Positions 10,364-23,150 are shown, counted from the first letter of the stretch. The stretch: 64,000 bases of DNA from Paragorgia papillata (GCA_035771165.1 JAWNZC010000119.1:62001-126000), one strand, 5' to 3'. The notes: generated by a model from the sequence alone, not told the origin. Numbers and translations: made by a program.

Positions 10364-10374
10364 AGTGTGTTGGC

Positions 10375-10532
10375 CAGCGATCTACTTCCGCCTTTCCACT
10401 AGGCGTAAAATATCGCGCGCTCGACTTTTCTTTTGTCTTGTGAGTTTCCATGTGGAACGAAGTAGAAAACTGTTCAATTTGTACAATAGAAAAGTCAAGC
10501 GCGCGATATTTTACGCCTGGTGGAAATCTAGC
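10375..10532. repeat. foldback MITE, CTAGGCG family
   Basis: Arms CCACTAGGCGTAAAATATCG and CGATATTTTACGCCTGGTGG, each continuing through GCGCGC and GACTTTTCTTTTGT, around a spacer of about 60 bp. Same family as 43401-43555. It lies just after the stop codon of paralogue 1, so it may be part of its 3' UTR. Confidence 0.7.
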
Positions 10533-11264
10533 TTAAGATGCTGTTTTACCTTGGAACCTTGCTTTCATTTCGATTCATTTTGCGCAGGTAGAGCACAGTG
10601 GTCGGCATGTATTCTTCTCAAGATGAGGTAATACGGGCAACATTTTTCTTTCTTCAACATTTTTCGCTACTTTGTTGCGTTGCAAGTTGAAAAGCATTGT
10701 TACACGTATTACCACCCACCTTAAACATTGTCACGCAACAATGATTTTGTTGTAAGTTGAAAACAATTGTTGAAATAATCATAAACTAATTACATTCGTG
10801 TTATCTTAACCTTATACACTTATTATACCATAACACTATTTTAAAACTATTTTAAAATGAAAGGTGTAATGAAATATCACTTTATACAACTGTAGTATAT
10901 GGGACTGTATTGAATTATATTAATGACGTTTATGGTTTAAGCGGACACCCCAGCTCGGGGAATTCGTTAGTGTCCGCTTAAAAGAGATGTCCGCTCAATA
11001 CAAGTTCTCGTACCCAGGCCCCCTGTCAATCTCGCACCCATTCCCATACCCTCCCCCCCCCCGGATGCCAGATACGGTTTTTCCCATTATTAAACTAATA
11101 CAGAAACCATTAAACGATATTCGTAATACAAATGTGTTTAACAATAACATGAATAACAAGAATTATATTTAAAATATCATGCTAATCCCAATTGTTTGAT
11201 GTCTATGCGAAGAACAATTTAAATTAAGTTTATTACTGAACGACGTCGAGTACTTATTGTTTTT

Positions 11265-11633
11265 CTACAAAAAATGATCGTTAATGCGCGACTGTTTGCG
11301 CCCTTGAATCTTCACTTCTTGCAATAGGTAATTGACTTTAGAAATTGCTAAAGAAAGTTTCTCTTGTCCATGATAATAATGGGAGAAATCTTGCAGCATT
11401 TCCCCAAACTTCAAAGCTTCTGCGCCAGACCGGATACTCGGTTGCTTTTCTTGATCGGATATAAACCCATCATCGCTATCACAACTATCATCAGACTCGA
11501 CGGTGAAACAAGCTTGTTTTGCTAATGATGGGTGACAATTATCACCAAGAATCTCTTCCCTCGCAGTCTCGGAGTCCAAGTCTCCAATAAACAACATTAA
11601 CTCGAACCAAACGCAGTTTAGAGAAATATGCAA
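11265..11633 (-). pseudogene. Tigger/jerky-like transposase C-terminus
   Basis: A 122-codon open stretch on the minus strand. It has an acidic low-complexity region (VESDDSCDSDDGFISDQE), a predicted helical region EALKFGEMLQDF ... KLSLAISKVNYLLQEV, and ends RKQSRINDHFL. pogo/Tigger-type transposases and their domesticated relatives end with an acidic linker, a helical region and a QxxIxxFF-like tail resembling a PCNA-binding motif, which fits. The N-terminal CENP-B-like DNA-binding domain and DDE catalytic core are not recognisable upstream, so this is a remnant. The ATG is inside the old ORF and is not a real start. Confidence 0.6.
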
Positions 11634-13969
11634 GAAACTATGTACTGATTATTGTCATGCATTTATTGATTCCCGTCGTGAGACATTGAAAACAGGAAGG
11701 GGGCTAATCTAATATCTACCATCTTAAGGAGAAACATATGTTAAATAAATGAATAAAAGAAAACGCTGTCCACTTACAGGGATTTGGTATCGTTTTACAC
11801 TGATTTAGGTGTCCGCGTCCGCTTAATAGAGGTGTCCGCTTAATAGAGGTGTCGGCTTAAGGGGGTCTTGGACAAAAAAAAATTGAAATTTGGAATTTCT
11901 TATTTTTGTGAAATAGACATCCTCAACTATCTAACTTTCCACGGGCAAGTGTATTTCCTGAGTATTTTCACTAATTTAACGCCAACGATACGTTCTTTAT
12001 AGCGAGGTAATGAAAATGGTGTCCGTTTTCATCGCAACGCAGAGCAGATTTTTTCCCGTTTTACGCTAATTGCCGTACCTCTATTTACCCCCTTCTGTCT
12101 AACTTTAAAAAAAGAAGCTATACAATTCCTTTCATGACGTATATCCTTTTCTAAACATGTTTTTTTCATCGCGGGCGGGTCTATTTGAATATTTTCTTAA
12201 CGGTTGATTAGCGAGAGAGTTTTGCAACGAGTGGATGTGTTTCATGGCTCTCATGGAACTGCTTCCGAGTACTTCTCAGTTTCCACATTGTCGTGTTCTA
12301 GCTGGTGAGGACATTATAAAGACCAATGATACCGATCTCCTGATCTTGTAGAAGAACTTACAGATCCTCTGGCTTCAAGCTAATGGGGGAGGCTGTCACG
12401 ACAGGAAACTAGGAGCGTCCGCCATGTTGTAAAACACAAATTTGTCCCTAGCTCAATAAGTGTCGAAGAAAAGGAATTTTTAAAACTTAGAGACATAAGT
12501 GTGACTGTGTAATCTCTCGCTTAGGTTGTATTTCGGTTTCCCTTTTGTACTTGCTGTTTGAGTACGGTGTAATTCCCCTTGTTATTTACATTGGGCTACG
12601 GCTCATGCCATTTTTTATTGCAGAGTACTTATACTTATACTGTCATATATTAAAGTGTTTCTTGAGCAAAGTTACTGTCAAAATGATCGCCAGACTGTCA
12701 GTAACATTCTTAGATAAAAATAATCTTCACTAATGTCACAGAAACGGTTTGAAACGACGCTTTCCAAACCGGCCAGAAGCCGTATAAATTAAGACGAGTC
12801 AGTTTCAGACGGCAACCATAATTTTCACACGGGCACCAGAATTTTCACAACAACTGATAAATATCTAAAGCTGGTTTACCTTTTCTGTACACTTTCTGAC
12901 ACACATATTAAACTATGTATCTAGTCCTCTAAACATTTGCAACATCCCCAAACAAAAACTATCCACTGAAAGTAAACAATAAGCAGTACTCGAAGCCGAG
13001 GAAGAAACGTTCCACATTCCTTTCCGTCTCGCCGACAAATAATATTATTCAGACCAAACTGTAAACAACAAACCCAATAGGTTACGGATCATACTTTTCG
13101 CGTAAAAAATATGCATCTAAAGTATAGATATAGGAATCTAAAATAGTCACGAACAATTGACACAGACCAGTGAAATAACCCAACGTCGAAACAAAATGGT
13201 TTATTTATACACGTTTGTACAACTATCCTCTCAGAGAAGAAACCACAGTGGGCAGACAACTTTAAATATGAACCGAGTCCCATGTAAAGCTGGGGCTTTT
13301 TAATGGAAAACAATTAGATTATGTTGACATAGGGACAAATTTGGGTAATAATTTGAATATTGTTTTTAACTGTAACCTTTAAATGCATTTTGCCGGAATT
13401 GTGTTTTCAGCCAGCATGGTGGTTTCAAATTTCTAAACACGATTTTCTCAGTTGCCTAATTTGGTAATAGTACCTGGACGCCAAACACGCTAGCGCATTC
13501 AATATTTGATGTAATGCTTTAAACGTTTTTAGAGGCTGTGTAATATGAACGGATCTATGTTGCAAACCTCAAATATATTGCATAATGAATGTTATTCATT
13601 GTTAAAAAGTTCTTGTTTTGTAGCCTTATGAATAAAAATCAGCCATCTTTTCAAAAAAATAACATTTTTATCGAAAATATTTATAATTTTGTACTTTTTT
13701 TGAGGTTTACAGCATAGATCTGTGTGTGTGCTTTACATTAACCTTTGTTTAGTGTTTGTCAGACCGTTAGTTCTCATAGAATCTTGTCCACCGCAAGTGC
13801 TATATTTTGCTCACTAGGGGGTTGTTGCTTGGATACCATGGTAACAACGCATGTCTTACTTAGCTTTTTAACATCAGGGAAACATATCCTATATATTTCT
13901 GCCAAGATATCTTTAGATAAACCAATATTAAAGAAAAAAACTTTTTTTGTCCAATACCACCTTATTAAG

Positions 13970-14270
13970 AGAGGTGTCCGCTTAAGAGAGGTGTTGGCTT
14001 AATAGAGGTGTCCGCTTAATAGAGGTGTCGTCCGCTTAATAGAGGTGTCCGCTTAATAGAGGTGTCCGCTTAATAGAGGTGTCCGCTTATGAGAGGTATC
14101 CGCTTAATAGAGGTGTCCGCTTATGAGAGGTGTCCGCTTAATAGAGGTGTCCGCTTAATGGTAATAGAGGTGTCCGCTTAAGAGAGGTGTCCGCTTAAGA
14201 GAGGTGTCCGCTTAATAGAGGTGTCCGCTTAATAGAGGTGTCCGCTTAAGAGAGGTGACATTTGTATCGT
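13970..14270 (+). repeat. 17-bp tandem array GTGTCCGCTTAATAGAG
   Basis: About 17 units of 17 bp, with variants ending AAGAGAG or ATGAGAG. The unit matches the subterminal sequence of the enclosing Tigger-like element, so the array looks like an expansion of the transposon's own end. Confidence 0.9.
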
Positions 14271-14399
14271 TAACATGGGATTCAATTCGGGACTTTGGGA
14301 ACTGTCCGCTTAATGTAGGGTGTCCGCTTAATGGAGGGCCGCTTAATACAGGTTTGACTGTATAAGGCACTCTGGTCGGTTTTGTGAATATTTTGTTTA

Positions 14400-14920
14400 A
14401 AAATAATTTTCATTATCAGCGGCCATGGGAACGGAAATTTGGACGCAACTGTTTTGAATTGTATTTTACGTGAAATATGAGCTCAGGAGTAAGTCACTTT
14501 TCAGCGTTTGTAAGGTAAGATGAACAGCCGGGGCGGTCGCGCGTCGAGAGCCGGGGTGGGCCCTGGCTCAAACGTTGTAGCCGGCCCCCCACCGAAATCA
14601 ATGTTTTAGCACCATCTCATCCGTCTCGGATTACATTTTCGACTTTTTCAGCAATATATCGAGTATTCTAAGAGTGTTCTTACATCAGAAGCGTCAGTCA
14701 AGCTAAAATATTTACAATGGCCATACTCATACCGCCTTTATAAACACATTAAAAGCATGCAAAACAGATGAAGTTTATGTAGTTTAACTGTTTTGATGCT
14801 AAATTTAATAATAAATTTCTTGGACTAAAATGTTATAAAATGTTACGGGCCCTGGGGTAATTACCCCGCTTACCCCCCCCCCCCCCCCCTTCTCGACGCT
14901 ACTGAAGATGAATATGAAGT
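14400..14920. other. no supported gene; poly-C tract
   Basis: Plain sequence ending in a C-rich tract (14870-14890). No splice-supported frames. Confidence 0.4.
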
Positions 14921-14929
14921 TAATTTAAT

Positions 14930-15160
14930 GCTCTGCCCTGCTCTGCCCTGCTCTGCCCTGCTCTGCCCTGCTCTGCCCTGCTCTGCCCTGCTCTGCCCTG
15001 CTCTGCCCTGCTCTGCCCTGCTCTGCCCTGCTCTGCCCTGCTCTGCCCTGCTCTGCCCTGCTCTGCCCTGCTCTGCCCTGCTCTGCCCTGCTCTGCCCTG
15101 CTCTGCCCTGCTCTGCCCTGCTCTGCCCTGCTCTGCCCTGCCCTGCTCTGCTCTGCTCTG
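14930..15160. repeat. 10-bp minisatellite CTCTGCCCTG
   Basis: About 22 near-perfect copies. Because 10 is not a multiple of 3 and the unit has no stop, all frames stay open on both strands; the resulting frames are artefacts. Confidence 0.95.
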
Positions 15161-15619
15161 CCACCCCCCCTCCCCCCCAGCAATTGACCATTGACAAATT
15201 ATAGGTTACTCGTTAGGCTAAAGTAACTGTTACAAACTCATTCCTGTCAGCCAAAAGCACCTAAAAACAGTGATAAGTCAACTCAGTAAACACAACATCG
15301 AAAAATTGTTGAAATGTGTTGTATTTTAACTAGTTTTTGTATCTGCGCAGCAGATATATTGCTATCCTGTTGTGTGTGTGTATGTTTGTATGTATGTACG
15401 TATGAATGTATGTTAGCTTTTTTGTGTAGCTGTAAACAATGCGCGACAAGTGTATCGGGCATGATCGGGGACAATCGAAGCTCAGAATTTTTTGGCGTCA
15501 ACCTACGAGCTGTCAGTTTGAACGATGGAAACGAGTATTTATTTTTAATCCGATCGTGCGTTTACAAATATTTCGTTCGCCATATCCTCCAAAGCGACAA
15601 AGTTTTGGATTAAAATACT

Positions 15620-16640
15620 ACGATTTTCAGGGTTCTATTCTATACGATTGTTTCAAATTCACATATCTTGTACATAATTTAACGTTCTATCTAACTGTAT
15701 GAGTTTCGTTAATGGCACAAACCTACAGACGATTCAGGGATACTTTAAAATGAATGCGTTTGACCGTACGCCAAGTGATGCAAGTAATGCAATTTGATAT
15801 TTGCGCTCATCTCAGTTCAAATAGATTTTTTTCCGTTGCTATTCTATACGATTTGTTCTAATTCACATACGTTGTACAGAATTTAACGCTCTATCTAACC
15901 GTGCAAGTTTCCCAAATGGCACAAACCTACAGACGATTCAGAGATATACTTTAAATATGACCGCGTTTGACCGTACGCCAAGTAAATAGCGTAATAATGC
16001 AATTTGACATTTGCGCTCATGTCAGTTCAAATAGCCTTTTCTCCGTTGCTATTCTATACCATGTTTTCTAATTCACATATGTTGTACAGAATTTAACGCT
16101 CTATCTAACTGTAGGAGTTTCGTGAATGGCACAAACATACAGACGATTCAGGGGTATACTTTAAACACGCGGTATCCGGTGGCTCAACTGCAATGAAGAT
16201 ATATCCCAAATAATTCCCAATACGGCTGTTAGCCGTTAAATTCTATATTTCCGACAAAGTTTTTGACTAAAACACTATGATTTTTCAAGGTTCTATTCTA
16301 TACGATTTTTTCTAATTCACATATGTGTAGAGTGTTTAACGCTCTATCTAACTGTACAAGTTTCGTGAATGGCACAAACCTACAGACGATTCAGGGATAC
16401 TTTAAATATGACTGATTGCGTTTGACCCGATAATTGCCATTTGATATTTGACGCACATCTCAGTTCAAATAGATTTTTCTCCGTTGCTATTCTATTTTCT
16501 CTAATACATATTTGTTGTCCAGAATTAACGCTCTATCTAACGGTATAAGTTTCCAAAATGGCACAAACCTACAAACGATTCAGGGGTATACTTTAGACCC
16601 GCGGTGTCCGGTTCAACAGCCGTATTGGCATATACCCGAT
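15620..16640 (+). repeat. tandem/diverged units of about 200-240 bp, TTTAACGCTCTATCTAACTG
   Basis: At least four diverged copies sharing ATTCTATACGATT, ACGCTCTATCTAAC, AATGGCACAAACCTACAGAC and GATTCAGGGATACTTTAAA. The unit recurs at 18290-18600. Non-coding; class unknown. Confidence 0.8.
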
Positions 16641-16985
16641 GCAGTTAGCCGTTAAATTCTATATTTCCGACAAAGCTTTGCACTAAAACATTTCGGAGAC
16701 GGGATATTCCTGATAAAACTGGTAAGTATTTTTAACGTGACTTATAGTAAACTTGTGAGTGTGATCTACCACAGTTTTTGTGAGTCAATAGTCATGATAA
16801 AAAATTATTTTGGTCAGAGAACGTGTACTTTATCTTTAATTATCTTATAAGATCATCTCGCTAAAATCTTATAAGATCAGCTACGTGTAAAAATCTTATA
16901 AGATTTTTCTTAAGATCTTACAAGATCACACAAGATCTTGACAAGATTCTCACAGTGGTGGGTTTAGCGCAGATACATGTACGCA
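16290..16985 (+). repeat. segmental duplication, copy 1 (pair with 18295-18960)
   Basis: The last repeat units plus an array of TCTTATAAGATC / AAGATCTTACAAGATC palindromes (16840-16965) and ACATGTACGCATAGCGGACC recur in the same order at 18295-18960. The roughly 1.3 kb between the copies is occupied by other repeats. Confidence 0.8.
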
Positions 16986-17214
16986 TAGCGGACCTTTTGT
17001 TTCTAATTCACATATGTTCATAGCCAGAAATACGCGACATTTGAGTCGGCAAGACATACGTGTCTTTGTCAGCGTTTTACGTATAGCGCATGAGTATTCG
17101 GAATATTTCCTGATATACGATCCGGCAAATTTAATTAAAACAAGCAGACAACAAACATCAATTCAATACCAAAAGAAATAAAAGTAGTGTGCTGCGTAGG
17201 CAGTATTGAAACAA

Positions 17215-17390
17215 CAATCGAAATACAGTAAGGTTAGATAACTGCCGAAACAGAGAACGTAGGAGTCTAACGTTTCGAGCGAAGGCCCTTCGTTAGAGAG
17301 AAACGTTTCTCTCTAACGAAGGGCCTTCGCTCGAAACGTTAGACTCCTACGTTCTCTGTTTCGGCAGTTTTCTAACCTTACTATATTTCA
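17215..17390. repeat. near-perfect long hairpin, GAAACGTTAGACTCC family
   Basis: About 75-bp arms with almost no loop, centred near 17306. From the outside in they read GTAAGGTTAGATAACTGCCG, AACAGAGAACGTAGGAGTC, AACGTTTCGAGCGAAGG. The minus and plus arms can form a long perfect stem. Confidence 0.9.
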
Positions 17391-17449
17391 ATACCAAAAG
17401 AGTTGCGATACTGCAGTATATCGCGGAGTTATGGCAATTTTAAAACACG

Positions 17450-17850
17450 GATGTTTCGATTGTCGACCCAGAAGTTTGTTGGTCATATAGACGAAATCGG
17501 AGTTTCGTCTGCGCATACAATCGGAGTCGGGATAAAACGTAGTTCATTTATAACATGAGGCTGAAGTAGCCGTAGTAAATATAACATTTCTGATTTCAGA
17601 AATTTTTTAATGTTTAGGTATTCCATAAGGATAAACTTTGCTTATCGATTATCCTTGACAATAATCCTAAACGTAGTGTCTAAAAATAATGAACTCAAAA
17701 CACGAAAAAACAGTCCCAGCCTATGTTACCTTCCCGTTATGCTTAATTAATAGACACGCTGCAATTTGCATAGGGGCCCAAATTGAATAGGAAACTAATT
17801 TGCAAGTGGGCCTAAATGAAACTACGATTTGGTTTATGCTTTCTAAAATA
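17450..17850 (+). repeat. dispersed repeat (inverted copy at 29886-30190)
   Basis: About 350 bp, including CATGAGGCTGAAGTAGCCGT, GATTATCCTTGACAATAATC and CAGTCCCAGCCTATGTTACC, is the reverse complement of 29886-30190. Non-coding; likely a MITE. Confidence 0.75.
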
Positions 17851-18294
17851 CAACAGCGAAACGGACAAGCGAAAGTAAGATAAAATGTCAAGGTATTACT
17901 TAAACCAGCAACCTCAGACATTGTACTTACATGAACCGATTTCGCATGTTTGATTTTGTGGATGTTACGACTTCACGAGCGGTTTTAAATATGTAACTAG
18001 GAGTTTAATTCGTACTAACACAGACTAAACCATAGAGAACCAACACGATTTTATATATTTTCTGAGGGACAACCGAAAATTTGCCAATAGGGCTCAATTT
18101 TTAGTCCATGATATTCTTCAACATTAACCTTAACAAGATCTGATTTCGTATTTCGAGAAACAGCACATCATCTTTGTCTATTTCAAACAAATCGCGTGCC
18201 CTATATTATTTCATATACAAATTGTGCGAGTTCAATGAGCCACATTGAACCGCGACGGGGTGTTGCGCAATCGTATGTCGCGTATTTCTGGCCA

Positions 18295-18960
18295 TGTGTA
18301 GAGTGTTTAACGCTCTATCTAACTGTACAAGTTTCGTGAATGGCACAAACCTACAGACTATTCAGGGAATCCCAGGGATACTTTAAATATGGACTGATTG
18401 CGTTTGACCCGATAATTTCCATTTGATATTTGGCGCTCATCTCAGTTCAAATAGATTTTTCTCCGTTGCTATTCTATTTTTTCTAATTCATATTTGTTGT
18501 CCAGAATTAACGCTCTATCTAACGGTATAAGTTTCCAAAATGGCACAAACCTACAGACGATTCAGGGGTATACTTTAGACCCGCGGTGTCCGGCTCAACA
18601 GCCGTATTGGCATATACCTTCATCCAGTTATGCACTAAAACATTTCGGAGACAGGGGATATTGCTGATAAAACTGGTAAGTATTTTTAACGTGACTTATA
18701 GCAAACTTGTGAGTGTGATCTACCACAGTTTTTGTGAGCCATGATAAAAAATTATTTTGGTCAGAGAACGTGTACTTTCTCTTTAATTATCTTATAAGAT
18801 CTCGCTAAAATCTTATAAGATCTACGTGTAAAAATCTTATAAGATTTTTCTTAAGATCTTACAAGATCACACAAGATCTTACAAGATCTTGACAAGATTC
18901 TCACAGTGGTGGGTTTGGCGGAGATACATGTACGCATAGCGGACCTTTTATTATGACATT
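18295..18960 (+). repeat. segmental duplication, copy 2
   Basis: Same series as 16290-16985: repeat units, GGTAAGTATTTTTAACGTGA, then the CTTATAAGATC palindrome array (18790-18905) and ATGTACGCATAGCGGACC. Confidence 0.8.
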
Positions 18961-19099
18961 TCATGACTTCTAGTGTTCTTAAAAATCACCCCTCAGAATG
19001 CAGGAAATGGCATTTCCAAGACTCTAAATTTCAAAAATTTCCGGGGGCGGCATGCCCTTATGAGGTGCCATTACCGCCAATATTCAGACCTATTTAATT

Positions 19100-19760
19100 T
19101 ATGAAATGGTGCTCTTCGTTTCTAAAATGGTGCTCTTTATTTATAAAATGGTGCTGTAGTTTTTAAAATGGTGATATTTATTTCTAAAATGGTGATGTGT
19201 ATTTATAAAATGGTGCTGTATATTGTTTAAAATGGTGCTCTTTATTTATAAAATGGTGCTGTATATTTTTTTTAAATGGTGATGTTTATTTCCAAAATGG
19301 TGCTCTTTATCTATAAAATGGTGTTGTAGTTTTTAAAATGGTGATATTTATTTCTAAAATGGTGATGTGTATTTATAAAATGGTGCTGTATATTGTTTAA
19401 AATGGTGCTCTTTATTTATAAAACCGGTGCTGTATATTTTTTAAAATGGTGCTCTTTATTTATATAAAATGGTGCTGTAGTTTTTAAAATGGTGCTGTAT
19501 ATTGTTTAAAATGGTGCTCTTTATTTATAAAATGGTGCTGTATATTTTTTTAAATGGTGCTCTTTATTTATAAAATGGTGCTCTTTATTTATAGAATGGT
19601 GCTGTATATTTTTTTAAATGGTGCTCTTTATTTATAAAATGATATGGTGCTGTAGTTTTTTAAATGGTGATGTTTATTTCCAAAACGGTGCTTTTTATTT
19701 ATAAAATGGTGCTGTTGATTTTTAAAGATGGTGCTGTTGATTTTTTGAAATGGTGGGACT
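19100..19760 (+). repeat. about 21-bp minisatellite AAAATGGTGCTCTTTATTTAT
   Basis: About 30 degenerate copies of 19-23 bp; variants carry GCTGTAGTTTTT or GATGTTTATTTC. Some blocks repeat as higher-order units. Confidence 0.9.
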
Positions 19761-19767
19761 TGTCCAT

Positions 19768-19975
19768 GTAACCTGGTACCCTGGCCCAATTTCAAAAGAA
19801 ATAAGGGCCTGGTAACCACTAATTACAATCTCGCGTCATTCAGGGCTAAATCCACTTGTACGTCTGCGCATGTCTTGAATGAGTGAAAGTTTCAACCAAA
19901 AAGAAATTTAAAGCAGAAATCTTTAGTGGTTAACTGGGGAAGACCAGTGAGCTCTATATATAACTGGAGTGATAT
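19768..19975. repeat. GGTACCCTGGCCCAATT foldback MITE, diverged copy
   Basis: Shares CTGGCCCAATTTCAAAAGAA, AAGGGCC, GTAACCACTAAT and TCTTTAGTGGTTA with the tandem pair at 54378-54820. The ends are mutually inverted (GGTAACCACTAA / TTAGTGGTTAAC). Confidence 0.65.
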
Positions 19976-20371
19976 CTTTGTGGCAATCTTGTTCCCAGAG
20001 CCCGCGATCTTTTTGGGCCTAAAGTACGTATAGTTCCAGTCCTCTACGCGGTCTGGTCAAGTCTGATCCAGCACGGTTAATAGAAGGGAGACTGGTTAGG
20101 CTAGCTGTACCACGTGACAAAATATGCTATTGTTCACTCAAAATTCGTGTCACGTGATGCGCTAGCTGCATTGATTAAAAAACACAGTGTTGCGGTCTAG
20201 AAAATCCACGTTGAAAGTATTCCGTTCTGCGACTTCTGTTAGTTCGTTTTGTTGTAATAGTGCTTTCAAATACTAGTTTGGAGATATGCCTGGTGTGAAC
20301 TGGTAGTTTTTTGGTTTCCCGAGTAGTAGAAAGCAGTGTATTTCACTTTTTAAATCCCGGTCGTTCGCGCA

Positions 20372-20515
20372 GATGAGTGACGAGCTCGCAAAAGGCAAAA
20401 TCTACACAAGAATGGCTTCGATTAATTTGCAAAATAGAGAAATAAATCAGGAGTTGAATCAACTTATTGGGAAGAATAATGTTTACGTTTGCGAAGTCAA
20501 ATTGCACTCCTAGAA
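20372..20515 (+). other. short open frame of unknown meaning
   Basis: ATG at 20372 gives MSDELAKGKIYTRMASINL followed by an amphipathic QNREINQELNQLIGK stretch and a TAG about 47 codons on. It could be a transposon-borne exon or chance; no family recognised. Confidence 0.2.
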
Positions 20516-21041
20516 GTAAGTATATTTAAATAATCTGTTCTGTTTGCGCGTCTTGTTTATATGGTCACGGCCAAGTCTGGGCTTTCTGATATAGTCCATG
20601 TCGAATTTATAAAACTGATATTGTTTTTAATTCCCAGATCGTAAATGATAAGTTTTGGTTGTTGGAAGTATCCTACTGAGAATTTGCCCACGTCGAACTG
20701 AGGAATCAGTCAATAAAGAAGGTGCTCCATCTTCATCGTATTCCAACTGCAAGTGGGAATAAAACCTATTAAAATTGCCACTGGCCCACTGTTGAGATGC
20801 TCTATGATCATTGAACATTTGAACTACTGGAACCTGATGGAACTCAGATAACTGAACATATGCACAAAATGTTTTTGCAACTGCTACTATTTAATACAAT
20901 AGATTTGCAAACTTGCATAAATATTTTAAGGCACATTTGCTGTTTTAAAAATGAGATGTAGCTATGCTTACTTGAGTGTGGAAACTGTTGTAAATATGTT
21001 CTTTCACTTGTTTACGTTATTTCACTCAGGAAAGCATCCTG

Positions 21042-21330
21042 GGGTGTTGGTGGCACAGTGGTTAGTGCATGTGCCTTTCACCTGTGAGTAGGGTTTGGTT
21101 CCTGCAGGGTGCAGTTATCTGATTAAAAAAATTCACCTTGGCCACATTTGAGAAGAGTGCTTCCAGTTTGACTCTACCAAACACCACAGGTTTCCTCCAG
21201 GTACTCTGGTTTCCTCCTGTAGTAACACTGCACCAATGAGAGTGGCCCCGTACTGGACCTCTAAGGATAACAGTTTAGATATAACTGATAGATTTATCCA
21301 GTATAAATAAGGTTAGTTTAGTTTAGTTTT
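21042..21330 (+). repeat. tRNA-derived SINE
   Basis: A-box-like GGCACAGTGGTTAGTGCATG (from 21051) and B-box-like GGTTTGGTTCC (21093-21103) form a Pol III promoter pair. The tail includes CTCTGGTTTCCTCCTGTAGT, like the 3' part of the SINE at 56390-56640, and ends in AGGTTAGTTTAGTTT repeats. Confidence 0.65.
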
Positions 21331-21339
21331 AGTTTAGAG

Positions 21340-23150
21340 TTTCCCAAAGTATGAATCAAGACTTAATACAGTACAAAATAGTCTTGTATGGTGAGAACTG
21401 GTGAGATCACAAGATGCTCTAACTTGAACTTGAACTACTCTAGCTTTGATATTTGTAAATAACTAAGCAAATTTGAAGTATATACTGTATAAATGAATTG
21501 CATTTTAAATATTAACATTTTAGACTTTGAAATTGTTTGCAAACTTTAACAGAGTTTATCAAATAAAGTTGGCATTCTTTATTATACCTCATTATGCAGA
21601 CAATGAATCAATGACACCATCAGACCTGTCTATTGGATTCAGTCCTGGATCAGTTCAAAAGGCTATTTAATAACTGGTTAATTAAGTTATTGAAGGCAGG
21701 ATTTAAATTAGGAAAATACCCTAACCCAGTAATAATTCTAAGCACATTTAAATTAAATTTACCTTGGTAGGTAAATTCCTACCAAGTATTGCCATGGGTT
21801 TACTAGGTAAGCTTTCGTTCAGCCTGAAATTATTAAACTGGTTCTAGCCCATGAGCTGTGATATTGTTGGAATGGTCCTCACCATGCACAGATCTTTTGT
21901 ATTTCCAGGTTTTTCACTTATTAACACATTCCTTCCTGAGCTGGCTACCAGACAATTTTATTTATGAGAGAGGACCCTCAAGCCCCATTTACACTACATT
22001 CAGTTTTTGGTACAGCTTGGGTAGAAATGGTATGCATACCAATTTTACCCATGCTCTGACTACCTATTTACAAGGTCCAAGCACAGATAAAATTGGTACG
22101 GATACCAATTTAACCAAGCCCTGCCAAAAATGAAGCATAGTGTAAATGGGCCTTCACAGTGGGTTAACATTCAAATGACAGTTGTTACTACAACAGTATA
22201 ATAAACATCCACATATATATGGTAAGAACATTCCAGATAACCTTTTTGAACCTGATATTTTAAATAGGTTTAAAAAATAATTTTAATTGCATGGTACTAA
22301 GCAAAGTGTTCACCAAACAAGGACAGTACCAAAATCTTATTTGATCACTAAAATCAAAACAGCATTGACTTCAAAATGGACCAGTAGTTGAGAATATTAA
22401 ATATAGACAGATATTTTATTAAAAAAATCCAGTGATATTTTGGAATAATTAATTTAATAGCATCACTGCAAAATAATTTATTAGAATTCTTTGGAAAAAA
22501 TTGACACCCTGGCTATAAGTTACTATCAAGTCTCTATTAGAAACTAAACTTAAGCCAGTTTAGTAAAAATATGTATGTGGGTTCTTATATAAAATAATGG
22601 ACGTTTACTGTATGTACCTGTATAAGGATAAATTATCAAGATTTCTTGCAGCTTAGTTTTTAATAATAATACAAGTTCACACTTCACACACAACTGCGGG
22701 ATTTGAATATAAACCCTTGAAAAGATTGTAGACGCTTAATATCCTGATTCGTCTTTCGCCAAAATAATGTCAGAAAAGCTTTGAATGTTTGGAGTTTGTA
22801 TGCTTCGTATTAATATACATTATAGTTATATTTGCGCAGTGCGCATATTAAACTCCTCCGATTTCCTTCGAGAACCGTGGTTCGAGATATCCTTGAATTC
22901 ACTCTTAGTCTTTACTTGTCCGGTTTTAGTGGCAGTGATTGAAATATTCATGTGATACAAATTACCAACAATAAACATCCAAGAACTCACTCGACTCTGC
23001 GGCGATCGCCTTTATAAATGGCTTCAATCTCGGCTTCAAATGACGATAAAAACCGCGTTTCTCTCCTAAAGCGACTGTAAATTCTTCCACATGTTGCCAA
23101 AGGACATGTTCAAAGCCCATATTAAGTTTCATGTCAACAAATTAGCTTCG
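21340..23150. other. AT-rich transposon interior, no gene seen
   Basis: A 91-codon frame at 21858-22133 has no recognisable domain. Contains short inverted motifs (TTGGTA.GG.TACCAATTT). Nothing else supported. Confidence 0.35.

Larger units (their letters stand above)
10935..14360 (-). mobile_element. pogo/Tigger-like DNA transposon, decayed
   Basis: The right end reads inward as CAGTCAAACCTGTATTAAGC, flanked outside by TA (14361-14362). Tigger/pogo elements begin CAG and target TA. The same GTATTAAGCGGACACC-type motif recurs near the left end (about 10940-10998 and 11810-11860) but the outermost left bases are lost. The minus strand encodes a transposase C-terminus at 11265-11633. The middle (about 11900-13960) shows no intact frame. 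The TIR-derived GTGTCCGCTTAATAGAG motif has expanded into a tandem array on the right. Confidence 0.65.

Noticed and set aside
14920..15197. Overlapping frames on both strands (Ala-Glu-Gln-Gly-Arg, Cys-Pro-Ala-Leu)
   Set aside because: Pure consequence of the 10-bp CTCTGCCCTG repeat lacking stops.
21042..21110. tRNA gene
   Set aside because: A and B boxes are present but no acceptor or anticodon stems form, and a SINE-like tail continues.
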